DNA from: JBBRLA01 sp038231615
GTDB lineage: Bacteria; Myxococcota_A; Polyangia; Palsa-1104; JAEUJZ01
Assembly: GCA_038231615.1 (NCBI GenBank)
Contig: JBBRLA010000047.1
Coordinates: 1-22,849, forward strand
DNA: 22,849 bases
Direction of reading: 5' to 3'
The position numbers and the translations under genes were made by a program. Below are positions 7,842-16,056 of the stretch, one piece after another. Position 1 is the first letter of the stretch, and each line of letters opens with the position of its first letter. The notes beneath the pieces were generated by a model. The model did no database searches and was not told the DNA's origin. It saw only the letters and a list, made by a program, of their open reading frames with translations.

Positions 7842-9501
7842 GGGGCTCCTCCTTGTCGTTGTCCATGGAATCGCTTTCATGCTGATTGATCCACGCCCGC
7901 AGCACTTGCACCGATCGCTCTGGTTGAGCTGTTATCATCTCGACAGCATGCTCCCGCGCTCGCTTGGCCGCGGCCAGTTGCCGGTCCTGGGTCTGGTTCG
8001 GATCGGGCAGCGCCCGCACCTCGTGCGACCGCATTCCCTCCTCGATCTGGGCCACCGAGCTGGGCAGATGCATGCCCTGAGGCAGGAACGTCGTCACTTC
8101 CCGGCGCCTGCGCAGCAGGTGCATGAGCGTCGCCCCCAGGCCGAGCAGCGCGGCGCCCAGAAGCGCGTAGCCCCACGGCGGGATGATGTCTTTCACTTCC
8201 GTCATGTCCAGACCGTCTCCTTCGGGACCGGCGGCGAAGGGCACGCAGCGCACCTCGATCTGGTCGCCGCGCTTGGCGTCGAACCCCACCGCCTCTCGAA
8301 CGATGGCGGCGTAGTTGTCCATCTCTTGTTGGGTTCGTGGGATGAACTTGCGTTCCTTGGGCGGCGCGCCGTCCTTGCCCCGGGGACCTGCCGGGGCATA
8401 GCTGCCATCGACCAGCACCGCCACCGTCAAACGCTCGACGCGCCCCCCGGGCTCGGTCACCTTGCTGACGTTGCGTCCGACCTCGTAGTTGCGCACGGTG
8501 GTCTTTCGGTGGGTGCCTTCCCCGGGGCTGGTCTGCGGCGGCGGGCCGCCGGGCAGGTTGCCCCGGGCCCCGGCCACCCCCCCGGCGCTGTCCGCCGCGG
8601 CCCCCACGGTGTCCTCGGTCTCCTGTTCGGAGCGGACCACTTGCTGATCGGGGTCGTACTCCTCGCGGGTGCGCTCGGCCTGGGCAGTGTCCACCCGGGC
8701 GCTGACCTGCACCGCGGCGTGGCCGTGGCCCAGCGTCTTCTCCAGGAGATCCTGCGCGGCCTGGGTATATTTGTTCTCCACCTCCCGCTGGTAGGCCAGG
8801 GCCTGGGTGGCTTGCGCCTCCTTGCCGTTCTTCTGCGAGAGCACCTCCCCCCGGCCATCCAGCACGGTGACCCGCTCGGGCTGGAGCCCCTCGACGCTGG
8901 AAGCGACCAGGTGGACAATCCCCTGGACCTGCGCGGCAGACAGCGTGCGCCCTGCGTGCAGCTGCAGCACCACCGAGGCCGACGCTTGTTGCTCGGCGCT
9001 GCGGAAGAGCGACTTCTCCGGCACCACCAAATGCACCCGGGCCTTCTGCACTGCCGCCAGCGTGGCGATGCTGCGTTCCAGCTCGCCGCTCATGGCGCGG
9101 TTGTAGTTTACCCGCTGGGTGAACTCCGAAATGCCCAGCCCCTGCTTGTCGAAGAGTTCGAAGCCGGTCGCCCCGCCCCGAGGCAGGCCCAGGCCGGCCA
9201 GGGTCAGCCGGGTCTCGGCTACCTGGGACCTTGGGACCTCGATGGTGTCCCCGCCATGGCTGATCTGGTACGGGATGCGTCCCTCGTGCAGCTTGTCCAG
9301 CACGGCGGCGGCGTCCTCGGCAGAGATCCCGACATAGAGCGGCGCGTAGTCGACGTGGTTCGCCAGGGCGGTCACGTAGGCCAACACCGCCACCGATAGC
9401 GCGACCGCGGCGACGATGCCGACGCGGGTGCGTAGGGTCAGGGCCTGCCATTGCTTCAGCAGGTCCCGGGGCAAGTTGGAGAGATCTTTGAAGTTGGCCA
9501 C
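7822..9501 (-). CDS. fliF: FliF, flagellar MS-ring protein
   Basis: This 559-residue inner-membrane protein forms the MS ring that houses the export gate. Transmembrane helix 1 lies at about 27-46 and helix 2 at about 443-463, with the large periplasmic ring-building part between them. Recognisable pieces include Y-A-P-L-Y-V-G-I-S-A-E-D-A-A, I-P-Y-Q-I-S-H-G-G-D-T-I-E-V-P, and E-L-E-R-S-I-A-T-L-A-A-V-Q-K-A-R-V-H-L-V-V-P-E, a YscJ/FliF hallmark. The cytoplasmic tail has W-I-N-Q-H-E-S-D, matching the FliG-binding end. A Gly/Pro-rich loop (about 300-325) is the usual variable insertion. The start is GTG at 9501, 7 bases after the fliE stop, with only a weak ribosome site, suggesting coupling to fliE. 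Confidence 0.97.
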   Translation of the reverse strand: MANFKDLSNLPRDLLKQWQALTLRTRVGIVAAVALSVAVLAYVTALANHVDYAPLYVGISAEDAAAVLDKLHEGRIPYQISHGGDTIEVPRSQVAETRLTLAGLGLPRGGATGFELFDKQGLGISEFTQRVNYNRAMSGELERSIATLAAVQKARVHLVVPEKSLFRSAEQQASASVVLQLHAGRTLSAAQVQGIVHLVASSVEGLQPERVTVLDGRGEVLSQKNGKEAQATQALAYQREVENKYTQAAQDLLEKTLGHGHAAVQVSARVDTAQAERTREEYDPDQQVVRSEQETEDTVGAAADSAGGVAGARGNLPGGPPPQTSPGEGTHRKTTVRNYEVGRNVSKVTEPGGRVERLTVAVLVDGSYAPAGPRGKDGAPPKERKFIPRTQQEMDNYAAIVREAVGFDAKRGDQIEVRCVPFAAGPEGDGLDMTEVKDIIPPWGYALLGAALLGLGATLMHLLRRRREVTTFLPQGMHLPSSVAQIEEGMRSHEVRALPDPNQTQDRQLAAAKRAREHAVEMITAQPERSVQVLRAWINQHESDSMDNDKEEPRAVERT

Positions 9502-9508
9502 GTTCAGC

Positions 9509-9835
9509 TCACGTCGTCACATGAAGGAGTTCGTGGTAGGCGTCGATCAACTTGTTGCGCACCGATGAGAATGTGCGCAGGGAGATCTCGGCCTTGGACA
9601 TTGCCACCATGGTTTCGTGGATGCGTCCGGGGTCCTCGTTCCTGGCGAAGGCCTCGATGGCGTCCTGGGCGATGACGTCGCGGTGCCGGGCCTCGTCCAG
9701 AAGCTGGCCGAACGCGCCCGCATAGCCGGGGCTCTCGGGCCCCTTGGTACCGTTGAAGGCGAGGGCGGCGCCTCGTCCGGGCAAAAGGGCTTGCAGCGGG
9801 GTGATGAAGTCCGGGGTGAGGGAACGGATCGCCAC
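9509..9835 (-). CDS. fliE: FliE, MS-ring/rod junction protein
   Basis: This 108-residue protein lies between flgC and fliF. FliE links the MS ring to the proximal rod and is one of the first exported substrates. The C-terminal half carries the family helices: H-E-T-M-V-A-M-S-K-A-E-I-S-L-R-T-F, then V-R-N-K-L-I-D-A-Y-H-E-L at about 88-103. The start is GTG at 9835, with GGGAGG located across the flgC stop codon 5 bases upstream, so its translation is tied to flgC. The length is typical (100-110). Confidence 0.95.
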   Translation of the reverse strand: MAIRSLTPDFITPLQALLPGRGAALAFNGTKGPESPGYAGAFGQLLDEARHRDVIAQDAIEAFARNEDPGRIHETMVAMSKAEISLRTFSSVRNKLIDAYHELLHVTT

Positions 9836-9837
9836 GG

Positions 9838-10263
9838 CTACCTCCCGATGGACAGAGCGTGGCTCGCCATCTGCTTGAGCGAGGACATGGCGCTGACGCC
9901 GGCCTCATAGGCCCTGGAGGCAGTGATCAGGTTGACCATCTCTTCCACCGCGTTGATGTTGGGGAAGGCCACGTAGCCCTCGGTGTTGGCGTCGGGGTGG
10001 CCGGGGTCGTAGACCAGGCGCGGCTCACTCTGGTCGGGCGAAAGGGCGGTGACCCTGACACCGCGGATCTGCCCGTCCAGCGCGTCGCGAAAGGGCCGGG
10101 CAAGGGGGGTGGTCTGCAGCACCGGGTCCAGGCGCTGGTAGGGGCCGCCGGCGTCGGTCCGGGTGGTGTTCTGGTTGGCCAGGTTCGACGAGGTGACGTT
10201 CATCCGGGTGCGCTGTGCCGAGAGACCCGAACTCAAAACGTCCATGCCAGTGAAGAGATCCAT
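9838..10263 (-). CDS. flgC: FlgC, proximal rod protein
   Basis: This 141-residue rod subunit is exported by the flagellar apparatus without a signal peptide. The N-terminal motif S-G-L-S-A-Q-R-T-R-M-N-V-T-S-S-N-L-A-N-Q-N-T-T-R (about 12-35) is the rod-protein signature. V-A-F-P-N-I-N-A-V-E-E-M-V-N-L at about 98-112 and the closing S-R-A-Y-E-A-G helix are typical of FlgC. GGGAG lies 10 bases before the ATG. It sits 72 bases after flgB and 2 bases before the fliE start. The call is secure. Confidence 0.96.
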   Translation of the reverse strand: MDLFTGMDVLSSGLSAQRTRMNVTSSNLANQNTTRTDAGGPYQRLDPVLQTTPLARPFRDALDGQIRGVRVTALSPDQSEPRLVYDPGHPDANTEGYVAFPNINAVEEMVNLITASRAYEAGVSAMSSLKQMASHALSIGR

Positions 10264-10335
10264 GACGTGCTTGCTCCCTGTTCTTTCAGAAATTCATGAT
10301 CGCAACTGCGTGGTTTATGGTCTTTGGTCTGCCGC

Positions 10336-10743
10336 CTAGCCCCCGCTGCCATCCCCGGCGGCATACTTGAGCATGCCCAAGCGCCGCGCGGCCAGCTCGG
10401 TGGCGATGTTGTAGCGGATGGTGTTGGCCGCGGTTTTGGCCAGTTCGCGATCCATGTCCACCGCGTTCTGATCGTTGCCCGGCGAGATGATCGGGTCGCT
10501 GAAGGGGACCATCATCGCCGGCCGGGCATCGGGATCGATATGCCCCGGGTCGGTCGCCAAAAGCGGCACCGGGCCCGGCGTCGGCGATGGCAGGAAGCCC
10601 AGGTCCACCGGCTGGTAGCCCGGCGTGTCCACGTTGGCCACGTTCGAGTTGAGCACGATCCCGCGGTCCAGGTGATAGTCCAGGGCCTGCTCCAGCGTAG
10701 AGATGCCGGAGAAAAGTTGATTGCCGGCTGTTGGCAGGGTCAT
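10336..10743 (-). CDS. flgB: FlgB, proximal rod protein
   Basis: This 135-residue rod protein shows the expected N-terminal signature (V-L-N-S-N-V-A-N-V-D-T-P-G-Y-Q, about 30-44). The ending is typical of FlgB: D-M-D-R-E-L-A-K-T-A-A-N-T-I-R-Y-N-I-A-T-E-L, then R-R-L-G-M-L-K-Y-A. It forms the innermost rod segment with FlgC, FlgF and FliE. Its ATG overlaps the stop of the unknown exported protein gene in ATGA, so the two are translationally coupled. No separate promoter is visible between them. Confidence 0.95.
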   Translation of the reverse strand: MTLPTAGNQLFSGISTLEQALDYHLDRGIVLNSNVANVDTPGYQPVDLGFLPSPTPGPVPLLATDPGHIDPDARPAMMVPFSDPIISPGNDQNAVDMDRELAKTAANTIRYNIATELAARRLGMLKYAAGDGSGG

Positions 10744-12152
10744 GGGGCGTTGTCCTCCTGATTCAAATCGTTCTGTTCGGGAACGGCCGCTGCGGGTGGA
10801 TCGGCCTCTCCGGCGCCCTTCTCAGGGGTGTCCCTGGGGGCTTCGCTTTCGGCCTTCTTTGGCTCGTCCTTCTTCTTTTGCTTTCCCTTCCCCGTGCCGG
10901 GGCGTTCGTGCGAGAGCTTGGGGAGGCCCGGAAGCGGGGCGTAGTCCCCGGTCTCCGGGGCGTCCTCCTGGTCCGGCGGCGCGGCGGCGGGCTTCCCGGA
11001 TGCCCTTCCCTTTGTACCCGGATTTCCATCGATCTTGGCATCCGGCTTGGCATCCGGCTTAGCATCGATCTTGGCATCCGGCTTGGCATCCGGCTTTCCA
11101 TCGATCTTGGTGTCCGGCTTGCCGTCGATCGTTCCGTCAGGCTTCAGTTCCTTCGTCAGCTTTGGATCGACCGCGGGCGCCGCGGGCTTGTCTTCCCTCT
11201 TGGCGTCCGCCTTGGTCTGTAACGCGGCCTTCTGCTCCTCGGGGTGGGATGCCAGCCGGGTTGTCGCTGCCGTCTTCCGGCCGCCCTTCTGCCGCACGAT
11301 CTTCGGCGGCTCGTCTCTTGGGGGCAAAGGCTTCGGCCAGGGCGCTGCCATCCAGGCCCGCGCCGCCTCGGCCCGACGATCCGCCGAGGAGAAAGACGGC
11401 TCCCATAGAGCGACCCGCGGGTCCGGCGCGGGCGGGCCGGCGATGTGTACCTCTCGCGGGGCCGGGTCCAGCGTCGCTGCAGCCGCCTCCACAATCTCGC
11501 GCAGGAGCCGCGCGTCGGGGTGGCCTTCCAGAAACGGCAGGGCCCGCTTCCCGAAGAGTGCCGCGCCCAGCGGGTCCCCGGTCACATAGCGGTAAAGCAG
11601 CATCCGGGCCGCGGCCCCCTGTGCGAGAGTCACCATGGCGGGCGCGACCTGCTCCCGATCGCGCATGACGTTCTTTGACTGGAGCAGGATCTCCTCATCC
11701 AGGTCCGCGTCCGACTGATCGTCGTGCAGGCGCACCCCGGCTAAAAGGGCGGCGGCCAGCGAGGCCGGCGCCTCGGTGCTGACCCGCAGGTCGGTGGCCA
11801 GGCGGTGCACCCCGATCGCCCGATTCTTGTGGGCCATCATCACGATCCACAGGTCCCCGGCCTGCCGGACCTGCGCGGTGGCGTCCACGGCCTGCGCCGT
11901 CTTTTCTGCCCGCTGGGCGATCTCCTTGACCCACGGCCCCTTGGGCCGCATCAACAGATACACCGTCCTCCCGGTGGGCGAGCGCAGGTTGGTCAGCACC
12001 ATCGAGGCGGGCAGCGCATCCGGCGACGCCGCCCTGCGCTCCTTTTGCGCCGCGAGCGCCTGGGACTCGAGTCCGAGCCCGAGCCCAAGAACGACAAGCA
12101 CGCCCAGGGTGGGAAGGGGCCCGCGTCTCGCCAGGGTGAATGCCGCCAACAT
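10740..12152 (-). CDS. Exported protein of unknown function heading the flagellar operon
   Basis: I do not recognise this 470-residue product. From the ATG at 12152 it has a signal peptide: positive residues at about 9-10, a Leu/Gly/Val-rich core at about 14-29, and a likely signal peptidase site after Q-A-L-A (residue 34). A folded, helical central region (about 50-235) includes T-G-R-T-V-Y-L-L-M and A-G-D-L-W-I-V-M-M-A-H. The rest is low complexity: Lys-Pro-Asp-Ala type repeats (about 337-377), then a Lys/Glu/Pro-rich charged tail. The frame is open upstream to a GTG at 12272 with a strong GGAGGGAGG site. However, that stretch is AT-rich at first and contains the sigma-54 promoter, so I prefer the later start. 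Cotranslation with flgB suggests a periplasmic or envelope-spanning role in flagellar assembly. This is inference only. Confidence 0.7.
   Translation of the reverse strand: MLAAFTLARRGPLPTLGVLVVLGLGLGLESQALAAQKERRAASPDALPASMVLTNLRSPTGRTVYLLMRPKGPWVKEIAQRAEKTAQAVDATAQVRQAGDLWIVMMAHKNRAIGVHRLATDLRVSTEAPASLAAALLAGVRLHDDQSDADLDEEILLQSKNVMRDREQVAPAMVTLAQGAAARMLLYRYVTGDPLGAALFGKRALPFLEGHPDARLLREIVEAAAATLDPAPREVHIAGPPAPDPRVALWEPSFSSADRRAEAARAWMAAPWPKPLPPRDEPPKIVRQKGGRKTAATTRLASHPEEQKAALQTKADAKREDKPAAPAVDPKLTKELKPDGTIDGKPDTKIDGKPDAKPDAKIDAKPDAKPDAKIDGNPGTKGRASGKPAAAPPDQEDAPETGDYAPLPGLPKLSHERPGTGKGKQKKKDEPKKAESEAPRDTPEKGAGEADPPAAAVPEQNDLNQEDNAP
11021..11140. repeat. 12/24-bp coding repeats for the Lys-Pro-Asp tail
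   Basis: Imperfect short repeats built on GGCATCCGGCTT and CATCGATCTTGG (plus strand) encode alternating K-P-D-A and K-I-D-G blocks of the unknown exported protein. The period is a multiple of three, so the number of blocks can vary without a frame change. Such Lys-Pro-Asp tails are extended and could span the periplasm or contact peptidoglycan, but nothing shows which. Confidence 0.85.
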
Positions 12153-12166
12153 GCAAAGAAAGCTTC

Positions 12167-12183
12167 GCAACAACCGGGCCAGG
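12167..12183 (-). promoter_or_regulatory. Sigma-54 (-24/-12) promoter candidate for the flagellar operon
   Basis: On the minus strand the sequence CTGGCCCGGTTGTTGC fits the sigma-54 consensus YTGGCACG-N4-TTGC with one mismatch, with the invariant GG and GC exactly 10 bases apart. The predicted transcript start is near 12155, just before the ATG at 12152, so the first gene would be almost leaderless or start slightly later. It lies directly after the gene for a sigma-54 activator, as expected for middle-class flagellar genes. Confidence 0.65.
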
Positions 12184-12244
12184 CCCGGGGAAACCGCGGG
12201 CCGCGGGGTTAGCCGGGCCCGCGCCTCGCAGACTGCGTAAAATT

Positions 12245-12262
12245 TCACACCTACTGTGGTGA
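12245..12262. promoter_or_regulatory. 18-bp dyad, candidate enhancer site for the sigma-54 activator
   Basis: An 18-base dyad of the form TCAC-N10-GTGA sits in an unusually AT-rich stretch (about 12236-12270). Its centre is about 98 bases upstream of the predicted sigma-54 transcript start. That spacing is typical for enhancer-binding-protein sites. Only four bases per arm are perfect, so this is suggestive only. Confidence 0.4.
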
Positions 12263-12281
12263 TTTTAAACACCCCTCCCTC

Positions 12282-13571
<1,290 letters not shown>

Positions 13572-13593
13572 CTACCGGGAGTTGTGGAGCGCG

Positions 13594-13639
13594 AAAAGCC
13601 CCTGCCCAGGGGTAAAGCGCAGGGGCCATCACTTTTTTT
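13594..13639 (-). terminator. Hairpin terminator between glycosyltransferase and flagellar regulator genes
   Basis: A perfect 8-bp stem (GCCCCTGC at 13598-13605 with GCAGGGGC at 13619-13626) has a 13-base loop. Read on the minus strand it is followed by TTTT; on the plus strand a T7 run follows at 13633-13639. It can end transcripts coming from the glycosyltransferase genes before the regulator gene starts. With T runs on both sides it could work in both directions. Confidence 0.7.
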
Positions 13640-13647
13640 GCCGATCA

Positions 13648-13723
13648 ATCGATCAATAGCGCCCCGGCAGATCGCCCCGACCGATCGCCCCGATCGATCA
13701 ATAGCGCCCCGGCAGATCGCCCC
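13648..13723. repeat. Perfect 31-bp direct duplication, 45-bp period
   Basis: Positions 13648-13678 and 13693-13723 are identical over 31 bases. The intervening 14 bases contain further GATCGCCCC copies. The second copy directly abuts the stop codon of the PssE-like gene. The whole block is rich in GATC and CGATCG. It lies in the 3' untranslated region before the terminator; a role in RNA stability or simply replication slippage are both possible. Confidence 0.9.
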
Positions 13724-14266
13724 CTATCCCCATTGCCGAAGGTGGTCCCGGTCCATCTCCTCCAGCACCGCCGCGACGGCCCCCCGCAGGCGATCCCCTC
13801 CCGGGGGTGGCGGCGTATCCCGATCGGCCAGCGCCTTGCCGATCGCGGCGGAAAGGCCCGCTTTGTCCTCCGCCAGGAAGATCCGCCCCTGCCCGGCCAT
13901 CTCCGCGCACAGCTCCAATTGATGATCGTTGACGATCTCCCCAAAACCCGCCCGCCGCGCCACCACCACCGGGCGACGGCGCAGGAGCAGACAGGTCCCG
14001 ATAAGTCCCGCCCCACCATGGCAGATCACCACCCGGGCCGCGGCGATCCGCGTCTCTAGTTCCGGCGCCGGCAGGAACCGGATCGCCTGGACCTGTCGCG
14101 GCACATAGGTGCAATGGCCGCTCTGCGCCACGATTGGCAGGGCGATCGCCCCCTCCTCAGAAAGCTCGTCGAGCATCCGCAGCAACCGATCGAAGGGAAA
14201 AAGGCTGGTCCCCACCGCCGCAAAAATGCCGCCGCCGGTCCTCTCCAACCCGTCGTCCGCCTTCAT
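13724..14266 (-). CDS. PssE/EpsF-type (Alg13-like) glycosyltransferase subunit
   Basis: This 180-residue protein resembles the GT28 C-domain proteins that supply the sugar-nucleotide site of two-part glycosyltransferases. Near the start F-A-A-V-G-T-S-L-F-P-F-D-R-L-L-R matches the family's V-G-T-x-x-F-P-F-D-R-L. The donor-binding segment V-V-I-C-H-G-G-A-G-L-I-G-T lies at about 79-91, and N-D-H-Q-L-E-L at about 112-118. It has no membrane helix; the partner is expected to recruit it to the inner membrane. Its ATG follows the partner's stop codon with no gap, which supports a 1:1 complex. In polysaccharide clusters such pairs transfer glucuronosyl or similar residues to a lipid-linked sugar; the substrate here is unknown. 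Confidence 0.85.
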   Translation of the reverse strand: MKADDGLERTGGGIFAAVGTSLFPFDRLLRMLDELSEEGAIALPIVAQSGHCTYVPRQVQAIRFLPAPELETRIAAARVVICHGGAGLIGTCLLLRRRPVVVARRAGFGEIVNDHQLELCAEMAGQGRIFLAEDKAGLSAAIGKALADRDTPPPPGGDRLRGAVAAVLEEMDRDHLRQWG

Positions 14267-14707
14267 CTAGAAGACGCTCCCGGCGAAGCGCCCCTTGGGG
14301 AAGTGGGGCGCCAGGGACTCCCATTGATAGAAGAAGACATCCGCCAGCCGGTACATGATCCGCCCGGTCCACGACGGCGTTCGCACCGCCCCGAAGTTCT
14401 CGATGAACACCACCTTCGCCCCCAGCGCCTTCCCCACCACGGCCACCGGCACCGCAGGCCCGGCCCCGGTGCTCAGGATGACGTCCGGGCGTTCCCGCAG
14501 AAGCACCCGCGCCGCCTCGAAGAAGTTCCACAGCACCCGAAGGTCCCGCTCCGCGTGGGCAATCCGGTAGCAGCGGGCGTTTTCCGGCAGCGGCACAGTG
14601 GATTCATCGTTCAAGATGAAAAACACATCGTACCGGTCCAGCACCGGATGTAATTGAAGCACCTCCCGCAAGTGCCCGCCCACCGAACTCACCACGCAGA
14701 TCTTCAT
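14267..14707 (-). CDS. PssD/EpsE-type (Alg14-like) glycosyltransferase subunit
   Basis: This 146-residue protein matches the Alg14/PssD family. It starts M-K-I-C-V-V-S-S-V-G-G-H-L-R-E-V and continues with R-P-D-V-I-L-S-T-G-A-G-P-A-V-P (about 80-94), G-A-K-V-V-F-I-E-N-F-G (about 103-113), and A-D-V-F-F-Y-Q-W-E-S. It ends with F-P-K-G-R-F-A-G-S-V-F, all close to the family pattern. Alg14-type subunits bind the acceptor side at the membrane and bring the Alg13-type subunit to it. The start is ATG at 14707, where the family N-terminus begins; an in-frame ATG at 14734 would add nine unrelated residues. The gene is preceded by the compound repeat element rather than a clear promoter. Confidence 0.85.
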   Translation of the reverse strand: MKICVVSSVGGHLREVLQLHPVLDRYDVFFILNDESTVPLPENARCYRIAHAERDLRVLWNFFEAARVLLRERPDVILSTGAGPAVPVAVVGKALGAKVVFIENFGAVRTPSWTGRIMYRLADVFFYQWESLAPHFPKGRFAGSVF

Positions 14708-14740
14708 AGCGTCACGTGGGCCCAGGCATGCCAACCATAT

Positions 14741-14785
14741 AGAGTCACCTTACGAAGAGTCATCTTAGGAAGAGTCATCTTAGGA
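14741..14785. repeat. Three tandem 15-bp repeats
   Basis: Three adjacent 15-base units begin at 14741, 14756 and 14771. The last two are identical (AGAGTCATCTTAGGA) and the first differs at two positions. They end exactly where the long inverted repeat starts, and the next bases (AGAAG) look like the beginning of a fourth unit. They lie in the leader region of the PssD-like gene. Confidence 0.9.
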
Positions 14786-14903
14786 AGAAGCACATGGCCG
14801 GAGCAGATTTGGGCGCACGCCCGCAGCGACCGAGGGAGCGTACTACTGTACGTGACCGAAGGAGCGAGGACGTACGCCCAAAGCTGCCCGGCCATGTGCT
14901 TCT
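14786..14903. repeat. 118-bp nested inverted repeat (MITE- or REP-like element)
   Basis: The outer arms, 14786-14801 and 14888-14903, are perfectly complementary over 16 bases. The complementarity continues inward with few mismatches to about 14822 and 14866. At the same centre lies a second perfect inverted repeat (CGTAC at 14839-14843, GTACG at 14848-14852). Direct repeats flank the tip (GACCGAGGGAGCG and GACCGAAGGAGCG). The right arm begins right after the aldo/keto reductase stop. It codes for nothing convincing. As RNA it would fold into a long hairpin that could shield or end the upstream transcript. A mobile miniature element is the alternative. Confidence 0.8.
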
Positions 14904-14904
14904 G

Positions 14905-16020
14905 TTACTCCTTGAAATGCTGCCAGAAGGTGGCTGCATCTAGCGGCGCCGTCCGCAGCACTTCCAGGTTTTCGTAGACGTGCGCCCGGGACTTCATCCC
15001 GCAGAGCGCCGCCGCCACCCCCGGTGCCGATCGCACGAACTGCAGCGCCCGCTGGCTGTCCTTGCGCAGCCCGGCCATGGGCGCCCGCAGCCGCTCCGGC
15101 AGCGGCTTCTTCAGCACCTTGCCTTGCAAGAGCGGCCCCGAGCACACCACCGCCACCCCCAGCCGCCGCGCCGCCTCCAGCAACGACATCCATTCTCCGT
15201 CGACCTGCTGGTTCTTCAGCGCCGACAGCTCGGTCATGGCGAAGTTCAGCGGCGCCTGCACCACCTTGAAGTGATGCCCCGGCCCGGCCACCTCCCGGGC
15301 CAACTCGACAAGGCGCGGCAGCGAAAGGTGCCCCGGCGCGTCCGCCGGCAGCCGGAAACCGCCCCAGGTAGCGCAACCGTAGCAGCCGATCTGCCGGGCC
15401 TGTACCGCCTCCTCGCAGGCCCCGATGGCGGCGCGCATGCGGCGTTCGAACTCGTCCCTTTCGACCTGGTCGAGCTGCATCTCCGGGTTGTGCAAATAGA
15501 ACACGTCCACCGCGGCGATCCGCAGGTTGCGCAGGCTGCGCCGGAGCTGATCCTTCAGATAGGCCGGCGCCAGGCACTGGCAGCCGGCGACCAGCTCGCC
15601 CGGGGGCACCAAACCGGTCTTCACATAGGTGCGGTCCAGGTAGGCCGGCCCATCGTTGGGAACGGTGCCGTCGAAGGGCAGGAAGCCGGCCTTGGTGCAC
15701 ACCACCACCTGCTCCCGGGACAGGCCCAGCAAGTGCAGGTCGAGCATCGCCTCGCCCAGCGCCCGTTCGGATCGCTGCGAACGGTAGTTCACCGCGGTAT
15801 CCAGCAGGTTGACCCCGGCGGAGAGGCACAGCAAGGCGGCCTCACGGTAGGCGGCGTCGTCCTCGGCAGTGTCCTGCCCCAGGTAGGTCCCCAGCCCCAG
15901 GCTGCTGACCTGCACGCCGTTCATCAGACGGAAGTTCCCCGGAAGCTCGCCATGCCGGGCCGCATAGGAGGCGGTGCCTTCGGCGGTGGCGAAGCGGGTG
16001 GCCGAGGAGTTGGTGTTCAT
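14905..16020 (-). CDS. Aldo/keto reductase family protein
   Basis: This 371-residue NAD(P)-dependent oxidoreductase has the (beta/alpha)8 aldo/keto reductase fold. The catalytic tetrad is visible: Asp74 in N-L-L-D-T-A-V-N-Y, Tyr79, Lys110 in V-V-V-C-T-K-A-G-F, and His177 in V-F-Y-L-H-N-P-E. The N-terminal L-G-L-G-T-Y-L-G is the first strand. A C-terminal S-A-P-G-V-A-A-A-L-C-G-M-K-S (about 335-350) corresponds to the cofactor-binding region. The substrate cannot be told from sequence. The protein is longer than the 280-330 residues typical of the family, with an N-terminal extension and an insertion after Lys110. No ribosome site precedes the ATG. It starts 36 bases after tRNA-His on the same strand, so readthrough from the tRNA promoter is possible. 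Confidence 0.88.
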   Translation of the reverse strand: MNTNSSATRFATAEGTASYAARHGELPGNFRLMNGVQVSSLGLGTYLGQDTAEDDAAYREAALLCLSAGVNLLDTAVNYRSQRSERALGEAMLDLHLLGLSREQVVVCTKAGFLPFDGTVPNDGPAYLDRTYVKTGLVPPGELVAGCQCLAPAYLKDQLRRSLRNLRIAAVDVFYLHNPEMQLDQVERDEFERRMRAAIGACEEAVQARQIGCYGCATWGGFRLPADAPGHLSLPRLVELAREVAGPGHHFKVVQAPLNFAMTELSALKNQQVDGEWMSLLEAARRLGVAVVCSGPLLQGKVLKKPLPERLRAPMAGLRKDSQRALQFVRSAPGVAAALCGMKSRAHVYENLEVLRTAPLDAATFWQHFKE

Positions 16021-16056
16021 GAATGGAGGGAAGGTTGGGAAAACCGGGGACTTTCG

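Noticed and set aside
10264..10335. Separate promoter before flgC
   Set aside because: No sigma-54 spacing (GG-N10-GC) or convincing sigma-70 boxes are seen in this 72-base gap; only a ribosome site is visible.
14786..14903. Small coding frames through the inverted repeat element
   Set aside because: They are short, lack ribosome sites and simply translate the repeat; the symmetrical DNA structure explains the sequence better.
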